64,000 nt of DNA from Ehretia macrophylla (lineage: Eukaryota > Streptophyta > Magnoliopsida > Boraginales > Ehretiaceae). The first letter of the stretch is position 1, and each line of letters starts with the position of its first letter. The notes under the pieces were generated by a model. That model was not told the origin of the DNA. It was given only the letters and a program-made list of their open reading frames with translations, and did no database searches. The DNA lies in contig CM075767.1 of NCBI GenBank assembly GCA_037974665.1, forward strand, positions 88,438,644 to 88,502,643. The letters are read 5' to 3'. Both the position numbers and the translations under genes were made by a program. Of the stretch, positions 34,346-45,307 are shown piece by piece.

Positions 34346-34903
34346 ATTTTCAATTTTTCTTGCCCTGGTTAGGGTTGCCAAGATTCTTTATCCACAAAAT
34401 CTCTATTACCAAATCCCACGGAACATTGGGCAAGACAACTTCGCTTCACGTAGAGGCCGAGCCCGCAAACCGAGGTAGTAGGGTTGGTGACCAAGTCTCC
34501 GTCGCTCCGGTGCCCATAACTTTTGATCCGTAAGGAGTTACGCAGCGCACAACATACCGTTGCAAAGCTCTCTGAGAGCTCTACGACGGGGGCAGCCAAC
34601 TTGCTCGCTTTGCCTGTTTTTGGAGCACAAAATTGAACGTTTTCATCAATTTCAGGCCACTTTTCTTCTTTTGCCCTATTTTTCCGTCCCGGATCGTACA
34701 TCGTGACCTGTTAAAAGGACGACAACCTGACTCGCGGTACATCAGAGGGCTCTACAATGTGTCGATATCACGTCTTGCGAGGATGCTGCGTTGTTGAAGC
34801 GGATGGGTTGTCGTTAAGCCCATTGGGCCTTTTGAATGGGCCATCTCTCTAGGCTGGCACTGTGAACCGTTAACACATATAGGAATTGTGCCCTCAACAT
34901 GAC

Positions 34904-35023
34904 GGGTGCGATCATACCAACACTAATGCCCCGGATCCCATCAGAACTCCGATGTTAAGCGTGCTTGGGCGAGAGTAGTACTAGGATGGGGTGACCCCCT
35001 GGGAAGTCCTCGTGTTGCACCCC
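34904..35023 (+). rRNA. 5S rRNA: 5S ribosomal RNA, copy 47
   Basis: 120 nt: an extra G in the C box (GGATGGGGTGACC). Other changes: G17A, A27C, A50T. Its spacer is of type B and opens the first trimer of the higher-order repeat. Confidence 0.93.
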
Positions 35024-35582
35024 CTTTTCAATTTTTTATGCCCTGGATAAGGTTGCCAAGATACTTTAACCACCAAATCTCTATTACCAAATTCCATGAA
35101 ACATTGGGCAAGACAACTTCGCTTTACGTAGAGGCCGGGCCCGTAAACCGATGGTGTAGGGTTTGTGACCAGGTCTCTGTCGCTCCGGTGCCCTTAACTT
35201 TTGATCCGTAATTAGTTATGCGGCGCACAACTTACCGTTGCAAAGCTCTCTGAGAGCTCTACGATGGGGGCAGCCAGCTTGCTCGCTGTACTAATTTTTA
35301 GAGCTCAAAATCGAACGTTTTCATCAGTTTTATGCCACTTTTCTTCTTTTGCTATGTTTTTCTATCCCGGATCGTACGTTGTGAGCTGTTAAATGGATGA
35401 CAACCTGACTCGCGGGAAATCAGAGGGCCCTACAACGTTTTTGATATCACGTCTTGTGAGGATGCTGCGTTGTTGAAACAGATGGGTTGTCGTTAAGCCC
35501 ATTAGGCCTTGTGAATGGGCCATCTCTCCAGGCTGGCATTATGAACAGTTAACACATATAGGAATTGTGGCCTCAACATGAC

Positions 35583-35700
35583 AGGTGCGAACATACCAGA
35601 ACTAATGCACCGGATCGCATCAGAACTCCAAAGTTAAGCGTGCTTGGCGAAAGTAGTACTCGGGTGGGTGACCCCCTGGGAAGTCCTTGTGTTGCACCCC
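35583..35700 (+). rRNA. 5S rRNA: 5S ribosomal RNA, copy 48, A-class variant
   Basis: 118 nt. A-class signature: G48A, one G lost before the intermediate element (CTTGGCGAA), G70A, A80C and A83G (C box starts CGGGTGGGTGACC). Also G1A, T9A, C18A, C35G, C107T. Confidence 0.93.
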
Positions 35701-36257
35701 CTTTTCAATTTTTTTTGCCCTGGTTAGGGTTGCCAAGATACTTTATCCACCAAATCTCTATTACCGAATCCCACGGAACATTGGTCAAGACAACTTCATT
35801 TCCCGTAGAGGCCGGCCCGCGAACCGAGGGCGTATGGTTTGTGACAAGGTCTCCGTAGCTCTGGTGCCTATAACTTTTGATCCGTAAGGAGTTACGCAGC
35901 GCACAACATACCGTTGCAAAGCTCTCTGAGAGCTCTACAACAGGGGCAGCAAGCTTGCTTGCTGTGCCCAGTTTTAGAGCCCAATATCGAACGTTTTTGT
36001 AAGTTTCAGACCACTTTTCTTCTTTTGCTCGATTTTTTCATCCCAGATCGTATGTCGTGAGCTGTTAAAAGGATGACAACTTGACTCGCGGGACATCAGA
36101 GGGCCCTACAACGTGTCGATATCACGTCTTGCGAGGATGTTGCTTTGTTGAAGCAGATGGGTTGTTATTAAGCCCATTGGGCCTTTTGAATGGGCCATCT
36201 CTCCAGGCTGGCGTTGTGAACAGTTAACACATATAGGAATTGTGACCTCAACATGAC

Positions 36258-36375
36258 GGGTGCGATCATACCAGCACTAATGCACCGGATCCCATCAGAA
36301 CTCCAAAGTTAAGCGTGCTTGGCGAAAGTAGTACTTGGGTGGGTGACCCCCTGGGAAGTCCTCGTGTTGCACCCT
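36258..36375 (+). rRNA. 5S rRNA: 5S ribosomal RNA, copy 49, A-class variant
   Basis: 118 nt. G48A, lost G, G70A, A80T, A83G, C119T. Otherwise consensus, so nearly all of its divergence is the class signature. Confidence 0.94.
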
Positions 36376-36932
36376 CTTTTCAATTTTTTTTGCCCTGGTT
36401 AGGGTTGCCAAGATGCTTTATCTACCAAATCTCTATTTCCGAATCCCACGGAACATTGGGCAAGACAACTTCGCTTCACGTAGAGGCTGGGCTCACAAAC
36501 CGAGGGCGTAGGGTTTGTGACCAGGTCTCCGTCGCTCCGGTGCCCATAACTTTTGATCCGTAAGGTGTTACGCAGTGCACAGCTTACCGTTACAAAGCTC
36601 TCTGAGGGCTCTACGACAGGGGCAGCCAGCTTGCTTGCTGTGCCCATTTTTGGAGCCCAAAATCGAACGTTTTCATCAGTTTCAGCCCACTTTTCTTCAT
36701 TTGCTCTGTTTTTTCATCCCGGATCGTACGTCGTAAGCTATTAAAAGGACGACAACCTGACTCGCTGGACATCAGATGGCCTACAACGTGTCGATATCAC
36801 GTCTTGCGAGGATGCTACGTTGTTTAGGCGGATGGGTTGTCGTTAAGCCCATTGGGCCTTTTGAATGGGCCATCTCTCTAGGCTGGCACTGTGAACCGTT
36901 AATACATATTGGAATTGTGCCCTCAACATGAC

Positions 36933-37051
36933 GGGTGCGATCAGACCAGCTCTAATGCACATGATCCAATCAGAACTCCGAAGTTAAGCGTGCTTGGGCG
37001 AGAGTAGTACTAGGATGGGTGACCCCCTGGGAAGTCCTCGTGTTGCACCCC
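36933..37051 (+). rRNA. 5S rRNA: 5S ribosomal RNA, copy 50, B-class variant
   Basis: Full length. T12G, A19T, C29A, G30T, C36A; bases 37-119, with all three boxes, are consensus. T12G, A19T and C36A recur in copy 53. Confidence 0.95.
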
Positions 37052-37610
37052 CTTTTCAATTTTTCTTGCCCTGGTTAGGGTTGCCAAGATACTTTATCCA
37101 CCAAATCTCTATTACCGAATCCCACGGAACATTGGGCAAGACAACTTCGCTTCACGCAGAGGCCGGGCCCGCAAACCGATGGCATAGGGTTTGTGACCAG
37201 GTCTCCGTCGCTCCGGTGCCCTTAACTTTTGATTCGTAAGTAGTTACGCGACGCACAACTTACCGTTGCAAAGCTCTCTGAGAGCTCTACGATGGGGGCA
37301 GCCAGCTTGCTCGTTGTGCCCATTTTTAGAGCCAAAAATCGAATGTTTTCATCAGTTTCAGCCCACTTTTCTTCATTTGCTCTGTTTTTCCGTCCCGGAT
37401 CGTACGTCGTGAGCTGTTAAAAGGACGACAACCTGACTCGCGGGACATAAGAGGGCCCTACAACATTTTTGATATCACGTCTTGCGAGGATGCTGCGTTG
37501 TTGAAACGGATGGGTTGTCATTAAGCTCATTGGGCCTTTTGAATGGGCCATCTCTCCAGGCTGGCGTTGTGAACAGTTAACACATATAGGAATTGTGGCT
37601 TCAACATGAT

Positions 37611-37728
37611 GGGTGCGATCATACCAGCACTAATGCACCGGATCCCATCAGAACTCCAAAGTTAAGCGTGCTTGGCGAGAGTAGTACTCGGGTGAGTGAC
37701 CCCCTAGGAAGTCCTCGTGTTGCACCCC
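37611..37728 (+). rRNA. 5S rRNA: 5S ribosomal RNA, copy 51, A'-class variant
   Basis: 118 nt. G48A, lost G, A80C, A83G plus G86A and G97A: four C-box changes. Its spacer (ATTTTTGATGCCCAATA, GTCTCAGATCGTACGTCTTG) matches that of copy 54. Confidence 0.93.
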
Positions 37729-38285
37729 CTTTTCAATTTTGTTTGCCCTGGTTAGGGTTTCCAAGATAATTTATCCACCAAATCTCTATTACCGAATTCC
37801 ACGGAACATTGGGCAAGACAACTTCACTTCCCGTAGAGGCCGGGCCCGCGAACCGAGGGCGTAGGGTTTGTGACAAGGTCTCCGTAGCTCCGGTGCCAAT
37901 AACTTTTGATCCGTAAGGAGTTACGCGGTGCACAGCATACTGTTGCAAAGCTCTCTGAGAGCTCTACGACAGGGGCAGCAAGCTTGCTTGCTGTGCCATT
38001 TTTGATGCCCAATACCGAACATTTTCGTCAGTTTCAGACCACTTTTCTTCTTTTGCTCTGTATTTCCGTCTCAGATCGTACGTCTTGAGCTGTTAAAAGG
38101 TCGACAACCTGACTCGCGGGACATCAGAGGGCCCTACAACGTGTCGATATCACGTCTTACGAGGATGCTGCAATGTTGAAGCGGATGGGTTGTCGTTAAG
38201 CCCATTGGGCCTTTTGAATGGGCCAACTCTCCAGGCTGGCGTTGTGAACAGTTAACACATATAGGAATTGTGACCTCAACATGAC

Positions 38286-38403
38286 GGGTGCGATCATACC
38301 AGCACTAATGCACCGGATCCTATCAGAACTCCAAAGTTAAGCGTGCTTGGCGAAAGTAGTACTCGGGTGGGTGACCCCCTGGGAAGTCCTCGTGTTGCAC
38401 CCT
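38286..38403 (+). rRNA. 5S rRNA: 5S ribosomal RNA, copy 52, A-class variant
   Basis: 118 nt. C36T, G48A, lost G, G70A, A80C, A83G, C119T. Shares C119T and the GTAAGCTATTAAAAGG spacer with copy 49. Confidence 0.94.
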
Positions 38404-38962
38404 CTTTTCAATTTTTTTTGCCCTGGTTAGGGTTGCCAAGATACTTTATCTACCAAATCTGTATTACCGAATCCCACGGAACATTGGGCAAGACAACTTC
38501 GTTTCACGTAGAGGATGGGCTCGCAAACCGAGGGCGTAGGGTTTGTGACCAGGTTTCCGTCACTCCGGTGCCCATAACTTTTGATCCGTAAGGAGTTACG
38601 CAGTGCACAACATACCGTTGCAAAGCTCTCTGAGAGCTCTACGACGGGGGCAGCCAGCTTGCTCGCTGTGCCCATTTTTGGAGCCCAAAATCGAACGTTT
38701 TCATTAGTTTCAGCCGACTTTTCTTCATTTGCTATGTTTTTTCGTCCCGGATCGTACGTCGTAAGCTATTAAAAGGACGACAACCTGACTCGCTGGAAAT
38801 CAGATGGCCCTACAACGTGTCGATATCACGTCTTGCGAGGATGCTGTGTTGTTGAGGCGGATGGGTTGTTCGTTAACCCTATTGGGCCTTTTGAATGGGC
38901 CATCTCTCTAGGCTGGCACTATGAACCGTTAACACATATTGGAATTGTGCCCTCAACATGAC

Positions 38963-39081
38963 GGGTGCGATCAGACCAGCTCTAATGCACTGGATCCAAT
39001 CAGAACTCCGAAGTTAAGCGTGCTTGGGCGAGAGTAGTACTATGATGGGTGACCCCCTGGGAAGTCTTATTGTTGCACCCC
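38963..39081 (+). rRNA. 5S rRNA: 5S ribosomal RNA, copy 53, B-class variant
   Basis: Full length. T12G, A19T, C29T, C36A, G81T, C105T, C107A, G108T. The run of changes at 105-108 is unusual. Confidence 0.94.
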
Positions 39082-39638
39082 TTTTTCAATTTTTCTTGCC
39101 CTGGTTAGGGTTGCAAGATACTTTATCCACCAAATCTCTATTACCGAATCCCACGGAACATTGGGCAAGACAACTTCGCTTCACGCAGAGGCTGGGCCCG
39201 CAAACCGATGGCGTAGTGTTTGTGACCAGGTCTCCGTCGCTTCGGTGCCCTTAACTTCTGATCCGTAAGTAGTTACGCGGCGCACAGCTTACCGTTGCAA
39301 AGCTCTCTGAGAGCTCTACGACGGGGGCAGCCGCTTGCTCGCTGTGCCCATTTTTAGAGCCCAAAATCGAACGTTTTCATCAGTTTCAGCCTACTTTTCT
39401 TCATTTGCTCTGTTTTTCCATCCCGGATCGTACGTCGTGAGCTGTTAAAAGGACGACAACCTGACTCGCGGGACATAAGAGGGCCCTACAACATTTTTGA
39501 AATCACGTCTTGCGAGGATGCTGCGTTGTTAAAACGGATGGGTTGTCGTTAAGCCCATTGGGCCTTTTGAATGGGCCATCTCTCCAGGCTGGCATTGTGA
39601 ACATTTAACACATATAGGAATTGTGGCTTCAACATGAT

Positions 39639-39756
39639 GGGTGCGATCATACCAGCACTAATGCACCGGATCCCATCAGAACTCCAAAGTTAAGTGTGCG
39701 TGGTGAGAGTAGTACTTGGGTGGGTGACCCCCTGGGAAGTCCTTGTGTTGCACCCC
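39639..39756 (+). rRNA. 5S rRNA: 5S ribosomal RNA, copy 54, A'-class variant
   Basis: 118 nt. G48A, C57T, T62G, lost G, C67T, A80T, A83G, C107T. A box, intermediate element and C box are all altered. Confidence 0.92.
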
Positions 39757-40313
39757 CTTTTCAATTTTTTTTGCCCTGGTTAGGGTTGCCAAGATAATTT
39801 ATCCACCAAATCTCTATTATCGAATCCCACGGAACATTGGGCAAGACAACTTCACTTCCCGTAGAGGCCGGGCCCGCAAACGGAGGGCGTAGGGTTTGTG
39901 ACAGGGTCTCCGTAGCTCCGGTGCCTATAACTTTTAATCCGTAAGGAGTTACGTGGTGTACAGCATACTGTTGGAAAGCTCTCTGAGAGCTCTATGACAG
40001 GGGCAGCAAGCTTGCTTGCTTTGCCATTTTTGATGCCCAATATCGAACGTTTTCTTCAGTTTCAAACCACTTTTCTTCTTTTGCTCTGTATTTTCGTCTC
40101 AGATCGTACGTCTTGAGCTGTTAAAAGGACGACAACCTGACTCGTGGGACATTAGAGGGCCCTACAACGTGTCGATATCACGTCTTACTAGGATGCTGCG
40201 TTGTTGTAGCGGATGGGTTGTCGTTAAGCCCATTGGGCCTTATGAATGGGCCATCTCTCCAGGCTGGCATTGTGAACAGTTAACACATATAGGAATTGTG
40301 GAATGAACATGAC

Positions 40314-40431
40314 GGGTGAGATCATACAAGCACTAATGCACCGGTTCCCATCAGACCTACAAAGTTAAGCGTGCTTGGCCAAAGTAGTACTCGGGTGGGT
40401 GACCCCCTGGGAAGTCCTCGTGTTGCACCCC
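40314..40431 (+). rRNA. 5S rRNA: 5S ribosomal RNA, copy 55, A-class variant
   Basis: 118 nt. C6A, C15A, A32T, A43C, C46A, G48A, lost G, G68C, G70A, A80C, A83G. The most diverged A-class gene. Confidence 0.92.
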
Positions 40432-40989
40432 CTTTTCTATTTTTTTTGCCCTGGTTAGGGTTGCCAAGATACTTTACCTACCATATCTCTATTACCGAAT
40501 CCCACGGAACATTGGGCAAGACAACTTCGCTTCACGTAGAGGCTGGGCTCGCAAACCGAAGGCGTAGGGTTTGTTACCAGGTCTCCGTCGCTTCGGTGCC
40601 CATAACTTTTGATTCGTAAGGAGTTACGCAGCGCACAGCATACCGTTGCAAAGCTCTCTGAGAGCTCTACGACGGGGGCAGCCAGCTTGCTCGCTGTGCC
40701 TAATTTTGGAGCCCATAATCGAACGTTTTCATCAGTTTCAGCCCACTTTTCTTCATTTGCTCTGTTTTTCCATCCCGGATCGTACGTCATGAGCTGTTAA
40801 AAGGACGACAACCTGACTTACGGGACATCAGAGGGCACTACAACGTGTCGATATAACGTCTTACGAGGATGCTGCATTGTTGAAGCGGATTGGTTGTCGT
40901 TAAGACCATTGGGCCTCTTGAATGGGCCATCTCTCCAGGCTAGCACTGTGAACCGTTAACACATATAGAAATTGTGGCCTCAACATGAC

Positions 40990-41057
40990 GGGTGCGATCA
41001 TACCAGCACTATGCACAGGATCCCATCAGAACTACCAAGTTAAGCGTGCTTGGCGAG
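40990..41057 (+). pseudogene. 5S rRNA: 5S rRNA copy 56, 3'-truncated
   Basis: Bases 1-70 only, with one A lost near base 22, C29A, C46A, G48C and the A-class G loss. Text passes from CTTGGCGAG to TGCGTCGTGTG of the distal spacer, a single deletion of about 400 bp that removed the C box, 3' end and most of the spacer. The next gene starts only 276 bp after this one. Confidence 0.95.
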
Positions 41058-41265
41058 TGCGTCGTGTGTTGTTAAAAGGACGACAACCTGACTCGCTGGA
41101 CATCAGAGGGCCCTACAACATTTTTGATATCACGTCTTGCGAGAATGCTGCTTTGTTGAAGCGGATGGGTTGTCGTTAAGACCATTGGGCCATTTGAATT
41201 GGACATCTCTCCAGGCTGGCATTGTGAACTGTTAACACATATAGGAATTGTGCCCTCAACATGAC
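41058..41265 (+). other. Remnant spacer of copy 56
   Basis: Only the distal 208 bp of spacer remain, from near CGTCGTG through the GCCCATT-type hairpin region (here GACCATTGGGCC) to the promoter of copy 57. CACATATAGG and GTGCCC are intact, so copy 57 keeps its upstream signals. Confidence 0.9.
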
Positions 41266-41384
41266 AGGTGCGATCATACCAGCACTAATGCACTGGATCC
41301 CATCAGAACTCCGAAGTTAAGCGTGCTTGGGCGAGAGTAGTACTAGGATGGGTGACCCCCTGGAAAGTCCTCGTGTTGTACCCC
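41266..41384 (+). rRNA. 5S rRNA: 5S ribosomal RNA, copy 57
   Basis: Full length. G1A, C29T, G99A, C114T; boxes intact. Confidence 0.95.
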
Positions 41385-41941
41385 CTTTTCAATTTTTTTT
41401 GCCCTGGTTAGAGTTGCCAAAATACTTTATCCACCAAACTTTATTACAAAATCCCACGGAACATTGGGCAAGACAACTTCGCTTCACGTGGAGGCCGGGC
41501 CCGCAAACCGATGTCGTAGGGTTTGTGACCAGGTTTCCGTCGCTCTGGTGCCCATAACTTTTGATCCGTAAGGAGTTACGCGGTGCACAACATACCATTG
41601 CAATGCTCTCTGAAAGCTATACGTCGGGGGCAGCTAGCATGCTTGCTGTGCCTATTTTTGGAGCCCAAAATCGAACGTTTTCATCAGTTTCAGGACACTT
41701 TTGCTCGTTTGCACTGTTTTTCCGTCCCGGATCGTACGTTGTGAGCTGTTAAAAGGAAGACAACTTGACTCGTGGGACATCAAAGGGCCCTACAATGTGT
41801 CGATATCACGTCTTGTGAGGATGCTGCGTTGTTGAAACGGATGTGTTGTCGTTAAGCCCATTGGGCCTTTTGAATGGGCCATCTCTCTAGGCTGGCGTTG
41901 TGAACAGTTAACACATATAGAAATTGTGACCTCAACATGAC

Positions 41942-42060
41942 GGGTGCAATCATACAAGCACTAATGCACAGGATCCCATCAGAACTCCGAAGTAAAGCGT
42001 GCTTGGGCGAGAGTAGTACTATGATGGGTGACCCCCTACGATGTCCTCGTGTTGCACCCC
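41942..42060 (+). rRNA. 5S rRNA: 5S ribosomal RNA, copy 58
   Basis: Full length. G7A, C15A, C29A, T53A, G81T, G97A, G98C, A101T. T53A hits the A-box core. Confidence 0.93.
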
Positions 42061-42617
42061 CTTTTCAATTTTTTTTGCCCTGGTTTGTGTTGCCAAGATA
42101 CTTTATCCACCAAATCTCTATTCCCGAATCCCACGGAACATTGGGCACGACAACTTCACTTCACGTAGAGGCCAGGCCCGCGAACCGAGGGTGTAGGGTT
42201 TGTGACCAGGTCTGCGTCGCTCCGGTGCCCATAACTTTTGATCCGTAAGGAGTTACGCAGTGCGCAGCATACTGTTACAAAGCTCTCTGAGAGCTCTACG
42301 ACGGGGGCAGCCACCCTGCTAGCTGTTCCAGTTTTTGGAGCACAAAATTGAACTTTTCATCAGTTTCAGGCCACTTTTCTTCTTTTGCTCTGTTTTTCCA
42401 TCCCGGATCGTACGTCGTGAGCTGTTAAAAGGACGACAACCTAACTAATGGGACAACAGAGGGCCCAACAATGTGTTGATATCACGTCTTGTGAGGATGC
42501 TGCGTTATTGAAGCAGATGGGTTGTCGTTAAGCCCATTGGGCCTTTTGAATGGGCCATCTCTCGAGGCTGGCACTGTGAACCGTTAACACATATAGGAAT
42601 TGTGTCCTCAACATGAC

Positions 42618-42736
42618 GTGGGCGATCATAATAGCACTAATGCACCGGATCCCATTAGAACTTCGAAGTTAAGCGTGCTTGGGCGAGAGTAGTACTAAGA
42701 TGGGTGACCCCCTGGGAAGTCCTCGTGTTGGACCCC
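42618..42736 (+). rRNA. 5S rRNA: 5S ribosomal RNA, copy 59
   Basis: Full length. G2T, T4G, C14A, C15T, C39T, C46T, G81A, C114G. The 5' end (GTGGGCG) no longer pairs well with the 3' end. Confidence 0.93.
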
Positions 42737-43293
42737 CTTTTCAATTTTTTTTGCCCTGCTTAGGGATGCCAAGATACTTTATCCGCCAAATCTCTATTAC
42801 CAAATCCCACAGAACATTGGCCAAGACAACTTCGCTTCAGGTAGTGGCCGGGCTAGCAAACTGAGGGCGTAGGGTTTGTGACCAGGTCTCCGTCGCTCCG
42901 GTGCCCATAACTTTTGATCTGTAAGGAGTTACGCGGCGCACAACATACCGTTGCAAAGCTCTCTGAGAGCTCTACTACGATGGCAGCCAGTTTGCTCGCT
43001 GTACCTGTTTTTGGAGGCGAAAATCGAATGTTTTGATCAGTTCAGGCCACTTTTCTTCTTTTGCTCTATTTTTATGTCCCAAATCGTACGTCATGAGCTG
43101 TTAAAAGGACGACAATGTAACTTGCGGGACATTAGAGCACCCTACAATGTGTCGATATCACATCTTGCGAGGATGCTGCGTTGTTGTAATGGATGGGTTG
43201 TCGTTAAGCCCATTGGGCCTTTTAAATGGGTCATCTCTATAAGCTGGCACTGTGAACCGTTAACACATATAGGAATTGTGCCCTCAACATGAC

Positions 43294-43412
43294 GAGTGCG
43301 ATCATACCAGCACTAATGCACCGGATCCCATCAGAACTCCGAAGTTAAGCGTGCTTGGGCAAGAGTCGTACTAGCATGGGTGACCCCTTGCGAAGTCCTC
43401 GTGTTGCACCCC
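43294..43412 (+). rRNA. 5S rRNA: 5S ribosomal RNA, copy 60
   Basis: Full length. G2A, G68A, A74C, G82C, C95T, G98C. Intermediate element and C box altered. Confidence 0.94.
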
Positions 43413-43971
43413 ATTTTCAATTTTTCTTGCCCTGGTTAAGGTTGCCAAGATACTTTATCCCCCAAATCTCTATTACCGAATCCCATAGAACATTGGGCAA
43501 GACAACTTCGCTTCACGTAGAGGCCGTGCCCGCAAACCGAGGGCGTAGGGTTTGTGACCAGGTTTTCGTCGTTCCGGTGCCCATAACTTTTGATCCGTAA
43601 GGAGTTAGGCGGTGCACAGTATACCGTTGCAAAGCTCTCTGAGAGCTCTACGATGGGGGCAGCCAGCTTGCTCGTTGTGCCCGTTTATTGGAGCACAAAA
43701 TCGAACGTTTTCATCAGTTTCAGGACACATTTCCGCTTTTGCTCTATTTTTTCGTCCCGGATCGCACGTCGTGAGCTGTTAAAAGGACAACAACCTAACT
43801 CGCGGGACATCAGTGGGCCCTACAACGTGTTGATATCACGTCTTGCGAGGATGCTGCGTTGTAGAAGCAGATGGGTTGTCGTTAAGCTCTTTGGGCCTTT
43901 TGAATGGGCCATCTCTCTAGGTAGGCACTGTGAACCGTTAATACATATAGGAATTGTGCCGTCAACATGAC

Positions 43972-44090
43972 GGGTGTGATCATACCAACACTAATGCACC
44001 GAATACCATCAGAACTCCGAAGTTAAGCGTGCTTGGGCGAGAGTAGTACTAGGATGGGTGACCCCCTGGGAAGTCCTCGTGTTGCACCCC
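43972..44090 (+). rRNA. 5S rRNA: 5S ribosomal RNA, copy 61
   Basis: Full length. C6T, G17A, G31A, C34A; from base 35 on it is consensus, boxes intact. Confidence 0.95.
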
Positions 44091-44648
44091 CTTTTCAATT
44101 TTTTTTGCCCTGGTTAGGGATGCCAAGATACTTTATCCGCCAAATCTCTATTACCGAATCCCACGGAACATTGGACAAGACAACTTCGCTTCACATAGTG
44201 GCCGGGCCCACAAACTGAGGGCGTAGGATTTGTGACCAAGTCGCCGTCGCTACGGTGCCCATAACTTTTGATCCGTAAGGAGTTACGCGGTGCACAGCAT
44301 ACTGTTGTAAAGCTCTCTGAGAGCTCTATGACGGGGGCAGCTAGCTTGCTCGTTATGCCAATTTTTGGAGACCAAAATCGAACGTTTTCATCAGTTTCAG
44401 GCTACTTTTCTTCTTTTACTCCATTTTTCTATCCTGGATCGTACGTCGTGAGTTGTTAAAAAGATGACAACCTAACTTGCGGGACATCAGAGGGCCCTAC
44501 AACGTGTCGATATCACGTCCTGCGAGGATGCTGCGTTGTTGAAGCGGATGGGTTGATGTTAAGCCCATTGGGCATTTTGAATGGGCCATCTCTCCAGGCT
44601 GGCACTGTGAACCATTAACACAAATTGGAATTGTGCCCTCAACATGAC

Positions 44649-44767
44649 GGGTGCGATCATACCAGCACTAATGCACCGGATCCCATCAAAACTCCGAAGT
44701 TAAGCGTGCTTGGGCGAGAGTAGTACTAGAATGGGTCAACCCCTGGGAAGTCCTCGTGTTCCACCCC
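44649..44767 (+). rRNA. 5S rRNA: 5S ribosomal RNA, copy 62
   Basis: Full length. G41A, G82A, G89C, C91A, G113C. Three C-box changes; upstream box CACAAATTGG. Poor candidate for activity. Confidence 0.93.
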
Positions 44768-45307
44768 CTTTTCAATTTTTCTTGCCCTAGTTAGGGTTGC
44801 CAAGATACTTTATCCACCAAATCTCTATTACCGAACCCCACGGAACATTGGCAAGACAACTTCGCTTCACTTAGATGTCGGGCCCGCAAACCGAGGGCGT
44901 AGGTTTTGTGACCAGGTCTCGGTCGCTCCGGTGCCCATAACTTTTAATCTGTAAGGAGTTACGCGGCGCACAGCATACCGTTGCAAAGCTCTCTGAGAGC
45001 TCTAAGACGGGGGTAGCCAACTTGTTCGCTGTACCCATTTTGGGAGCCCAAAATCGAACGTTTTCATCAGTTTCAGGCCACTTTTTCCATCCCGGATCGT
45101 ACGCCGTGAACTATTAAAAGGACGACAACCTTACTCGTGAAACATCAGAGGGCCTTACAACATTTTTGATATCACGTGTTACTAGGATGCTACGTTGTTC
45201 AAGCAGATGGGTTGACGTTAATCCTATTGGGCATTTTGAATGGGCCATCTCTCCATGCTGGCACTGTGAACCGTTAACACATATAGGAATTGTGCCCTCA
45301 ACATGAC
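44768..45307 (+). other. Spacer of copy 62 with an 18-bp deletion
   Basis: At about 45085 the T/C-rich block CTTTTCTTCTTTTGC and its tail is missing: GGCCACTTTTT joins CCATCCCGG. The unit is 659 bp. Confidence 0.85.
45280..45307 (+). promoter_or_regulatory. Upstream pol III 5S promoter elements, representative (copy 63)
   Basis: CATATAG lies at -28 to -22 (45280-45286), GC at -14/-13 (45294-45295) and C at -1 (45307). These match the TATA-like box near -28, the GC dinucleotide near -12 and the C at -1 known to matter for plant 5S transcription in Arabidopsis. The same layout recurs upstream of nearly all copies. The TATA-like box is damaged before copies 14, 20, 22, 30, 34, 38, 40, 42, 62, 64, 81, 84, 86 and 89, as noted in those entries. 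Confidence 0.85.

Larger units (their letters stand above)
34904..36932 (+). repeat. Higher-order repeat, trimer 1 (copies 47-49)
   Basis: Three units in the order B, A', A. The B spacer has ACCGATGG, GCCC-TTAACTT, CAACTTACCG and TTTTTAGAGC. The A' spacer has ACAGGGGCAGCAAGC, TTGCTTGCTG and CCCAATATCGAACG, with an upstream AACAGTTAAC...TTGTGGCC. The A spacer has CAGCCCACTTTTCTTCATTTG and GTAAGCTATTAAAAGG. Confidence 0.85.
36933..38962 (+). repeat. Higher-order repeat, trimer 2 (copies 50-52)
   Basis: Same B, A', A order as trimer 1. Gene starts lie 2,029, 2,028 and 2,028 bp after their counterparts in trimer 1. Confidence 0.87.
38963..40989 (+). repeat. Higher-order repeat, trimer 3 (copies 53-55)
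   Basis: Third B, A', A cycle. Gene offsets from trimer 2 are 2,030, 2,028 and 2,028 bp. The next unit (copy 56) is A-like and truncated, which ends the pattern. Confidence 0.85.
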
